Made by a program: the position numbers and the translations under genes. From assembly GCF_018502625.1 (NCBI RefSeq), contig NZ_CP075566.1:2237001-2301000 (forward strand): a stretch of DNA of 64,000 nt, read 5' to 3'. Positions within the stretch are counted from its first letter, which is position 1; the number at the start of each line of letters is the position of its first letter. Below are positions 62,892-64,000 of the stretch, in pieces. This DNA comes from Pseudomonas hormoni. Lineage in GTDB: Bacteria > Pseudomonadota > Gammaproteobacteria > Pseudomonadales > Pseudomonadaceae. Below the pieces are notes generated by a model that worked only from the letters and a program-made list of their open reading frames with translations, was not told the origin of the DNA and made no database searches.

Positions 62892-63724
62892 TGGAACGCA
62901 TGTATTCAGTGGAGCGAAATAGCGAAATCGAATTGCGGTTGTTGATCGAGGCGATCTACCTCAAGTACAGCTATGACTTTCGCGATTATTCCGGCGCGTC
63001 GATCAAGCGTCGCGTCCACCACGCGTTGAGCCAGTTCGAGTGCGCCACTATTTCGGCGCTGCAAGAGAAGGTGCTGCACGATCCAATGGTGTTCATGCAG
63101 TTGCTGCAATTGCTGACGATCCCGGTCAGCGAGATGTTCCGCGATCCTTCGCACTTCCTCGCCATTCGCAAGGAAGTGGTGCCGCTGCTCAAGACCTATC
63201 CCTCGATCAAGATCTGGATCGCCGGTTGCAGCACCGGTGAAGAGGTCTACTCGATGGCGATCCTGCTGCGCGAAGAAGGCTTGCTCGATCGCACCATCAT
63301 CTACGCCACTGACATCAATCCGCGTTCGCTGGACAAGGCCAAGCAGGGGATTTTCTCCATGGAGAATGTCCGCGCCTACACTCATAACTACCAGCAGGCA
63401 GGTGGCCAGCGTTCGTTTGCCGACTACTACACGGCGGCGTACGGCTATGCGATTTTCGACAAGAGTCTGTGTGAAAACGTCACCTTCGCCGACCACAGCC
63501 TGGCAACCGACAGTGTCTTTTCAGAAACCCAGTTAATTTCGTGCCGTAATGTTTTGATTTATTTCAATAAAAAGCTTCAGGACAGGGCGTTCGGGTTATT
63601 CCACGAATCCCTTTGTCATCGTGGTTTCCTGGTGCTGGGCAGCAAGGAAACGCCGGAGTTTTCGGCCTTCGGCAATCAGTTCGAGCCGTTGGTCAAACAA
63701 GAACGGATCTACCGCAAATCATGA
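62891..63724 (+). CDS. CheR-type chemoreceptor/protein-glutamate methyltransferase
   Basis: S-adenosylmethionine-dependent methyltransferase of the CheR family, about 277 residues. The start is taken as GTG at 62891, overlapping the kinase TAG; ATG at 62900 is equally possible. It has the N-terminal helical domain (YSYDFRDYSGASIKRRVHHA), then the SAM site IKIWIAGCSTGEEVYSMAIL and IIYATDINPRSLDKAKQGIF, and the late motif ISCRNVLIYFNKKLQDRAFG. It sits in a kinase-cheR-cheB group with no receptor or CheA nearby, so its target may be the CHASE3 kinase or another sensor. Confidence 0.9.
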   Translation: MERMYSVERNSEIELRLLIEAIYLKYSYDFRDYSGASIKRRVHHALSQFECATISALQEKVLHDPMVFMQLLQLLTIPVSEMFRDPSHFLAIRKEVVPLLKTYPSIKIWIAGCSTGEEVYSMAILLREEGLLDRTIIYATDINPRSLDKAKQGIFSMENVRAYTHNYQQAGGQRSFADYYTAAYGYAIFDKSLCENVTFADHSLATDSVFSETQLISCRNVLIYFNKKLQDRAFGLFHESLCHRGFLVLGSKETPEFSAFGNQFEPLVKQERIYRKS

Positions 63725-64000
63725 ACAAAGCAGCAGAGTTGCCTTCTGTGGAGGCTATCGTGATCGGTGCTTCAGCCGGTGGCGTGGAGGCGTTGCTGAG
63801 TATCCTGGGCCCTCTGCGTGAAGGCTTCGTGCTGCCGATCATTGTGGTGCTGCACCTGCCGGACGAACGTCGCAGCCACCTCGCCGACGTATTTGACCGA
63901 CGCGTGGCCATGCGTGTTCAGGAAGCCCATGACAAAACGCCGATCGAAGCCGGGACGCTGTATTTCGCCATGCCCGGCTATCACTTGTCGGTGGAGCAGG
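63721..64000 (+). CDS. CheB-type methylesterase, N-terminal part (cut by window edge)
   Basis: Ninety-three codons are visible. It starts MNKAAELPSVEAIVIGASAG, and the catalytic Ser is in VIGASAGGVEALLSILGPL. IIVVLHLPDERRSHLADVFD carries the conserved His. The missing receiver domain at the front marks it as a stand-alone methylesterase domain. Its ATG overlaps the cheR stop by 4 bases. The active-site Asp lies beyond the window. Confidence 0.9.
   Translation, partial: MNKAAELPSVEAIVIGASAGGVEALLSILGPLREGFVLPIIVVLHLPDERRSHLADVFDRRVAMRVQEAHDKTPIEAGTLYFAMPGYHLSVEQ

Overview
The window reads as chromosomal DNA of a fluorescent Pseudomonas (P. fluorescens complex). The evidence is a complete fapABCDEF functional-amyloid operon, the mtlEFGKDYZ/mtlR mannitol locus, lpxO, a gnd-zwf pair, small Pseudomonas-type proteins (DUF1652, DUF2790), and 14 REPIN-type paired palindromes of three sequence classes. 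All gene calls are by protein-family recognition from the sequence; no search was run. No rRNA, tRNA, CRISPR array, insertion sequence or prophage was found.

Layout. 0-2.6 kb: start of a Fur-regulated TonB siderophore receptor, a phosphoethanolamine transferase and a small coiled-coil protein. 2.8-6.1 kb: overlapping gnd-zwf-HAD phosphatase operon. 6.2-9.7 kb: nhaB, a delta-60 repeat protein and a small hypothetical gene. 10.0-16.7 kb: a VpsR-like sigma-54 enhancer-binding protein facing the fap operon; fapA has a good sigma-54 promoter and a strong terminator lies between fapC and fapD. 16.9-28 kb: NadR-like kinase/pnuC, a chemoreceptor, uppP, DUF1294, YjbR, LysR/azoR, an alpha/beta hydrolase, an MFS pump and ABC-F ybiT. 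28-36.2 kb: lpxO, ku, a PQQ-type sugar dehydrogenase, and an unusual set made of a GNAT/C39-peptidase fusion divergent from an RLAN/ATP-grasp ligase and a CorA-like transporter with an altered GMN motif. 36.3-39.9 kb: threonine dehydratase lacking the regulatory domain and preceded by a transcription attenuator, ecotin, small Pseudomonas genes and a structured non-coding element. 39.9-46.1 kb: AT-richer orphan type VI secretion island of vgrG, a PoNe-type DNase effector and its PoNi immunity gene, overlapping by 4 bp, plus two accessory genes. 46.4-56.3 kb: mannitol uptake and catabolism with a readable activator-dependent promoter. 56.4-64 kb: PI-PLC-like protein, glycosyltransferase, single-domain response regulator, and a CHASE3 hybrid kinase with three receivers followed by cheR and a cut cheB.

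The most interesting items are (1) the Ile/Thr leader-peptide attenuator in front of a threonine dehydratase that lacks its isoleucine-sensing domain; (2) the GNAT-C39 / RLAN-ATP-grasp / variant CorA neighbourhood, a probable peptide-ligation system of unknown product; (3) the fap control region, with a sigma-54 promoter, a likely c-di-GMP-type activator and an intra-operon terminator that should make the amyloid subunits more abundant than the exporter; and (4) the polymorphic toxin/immunity island with a coding-like remnant after the immunity gene.
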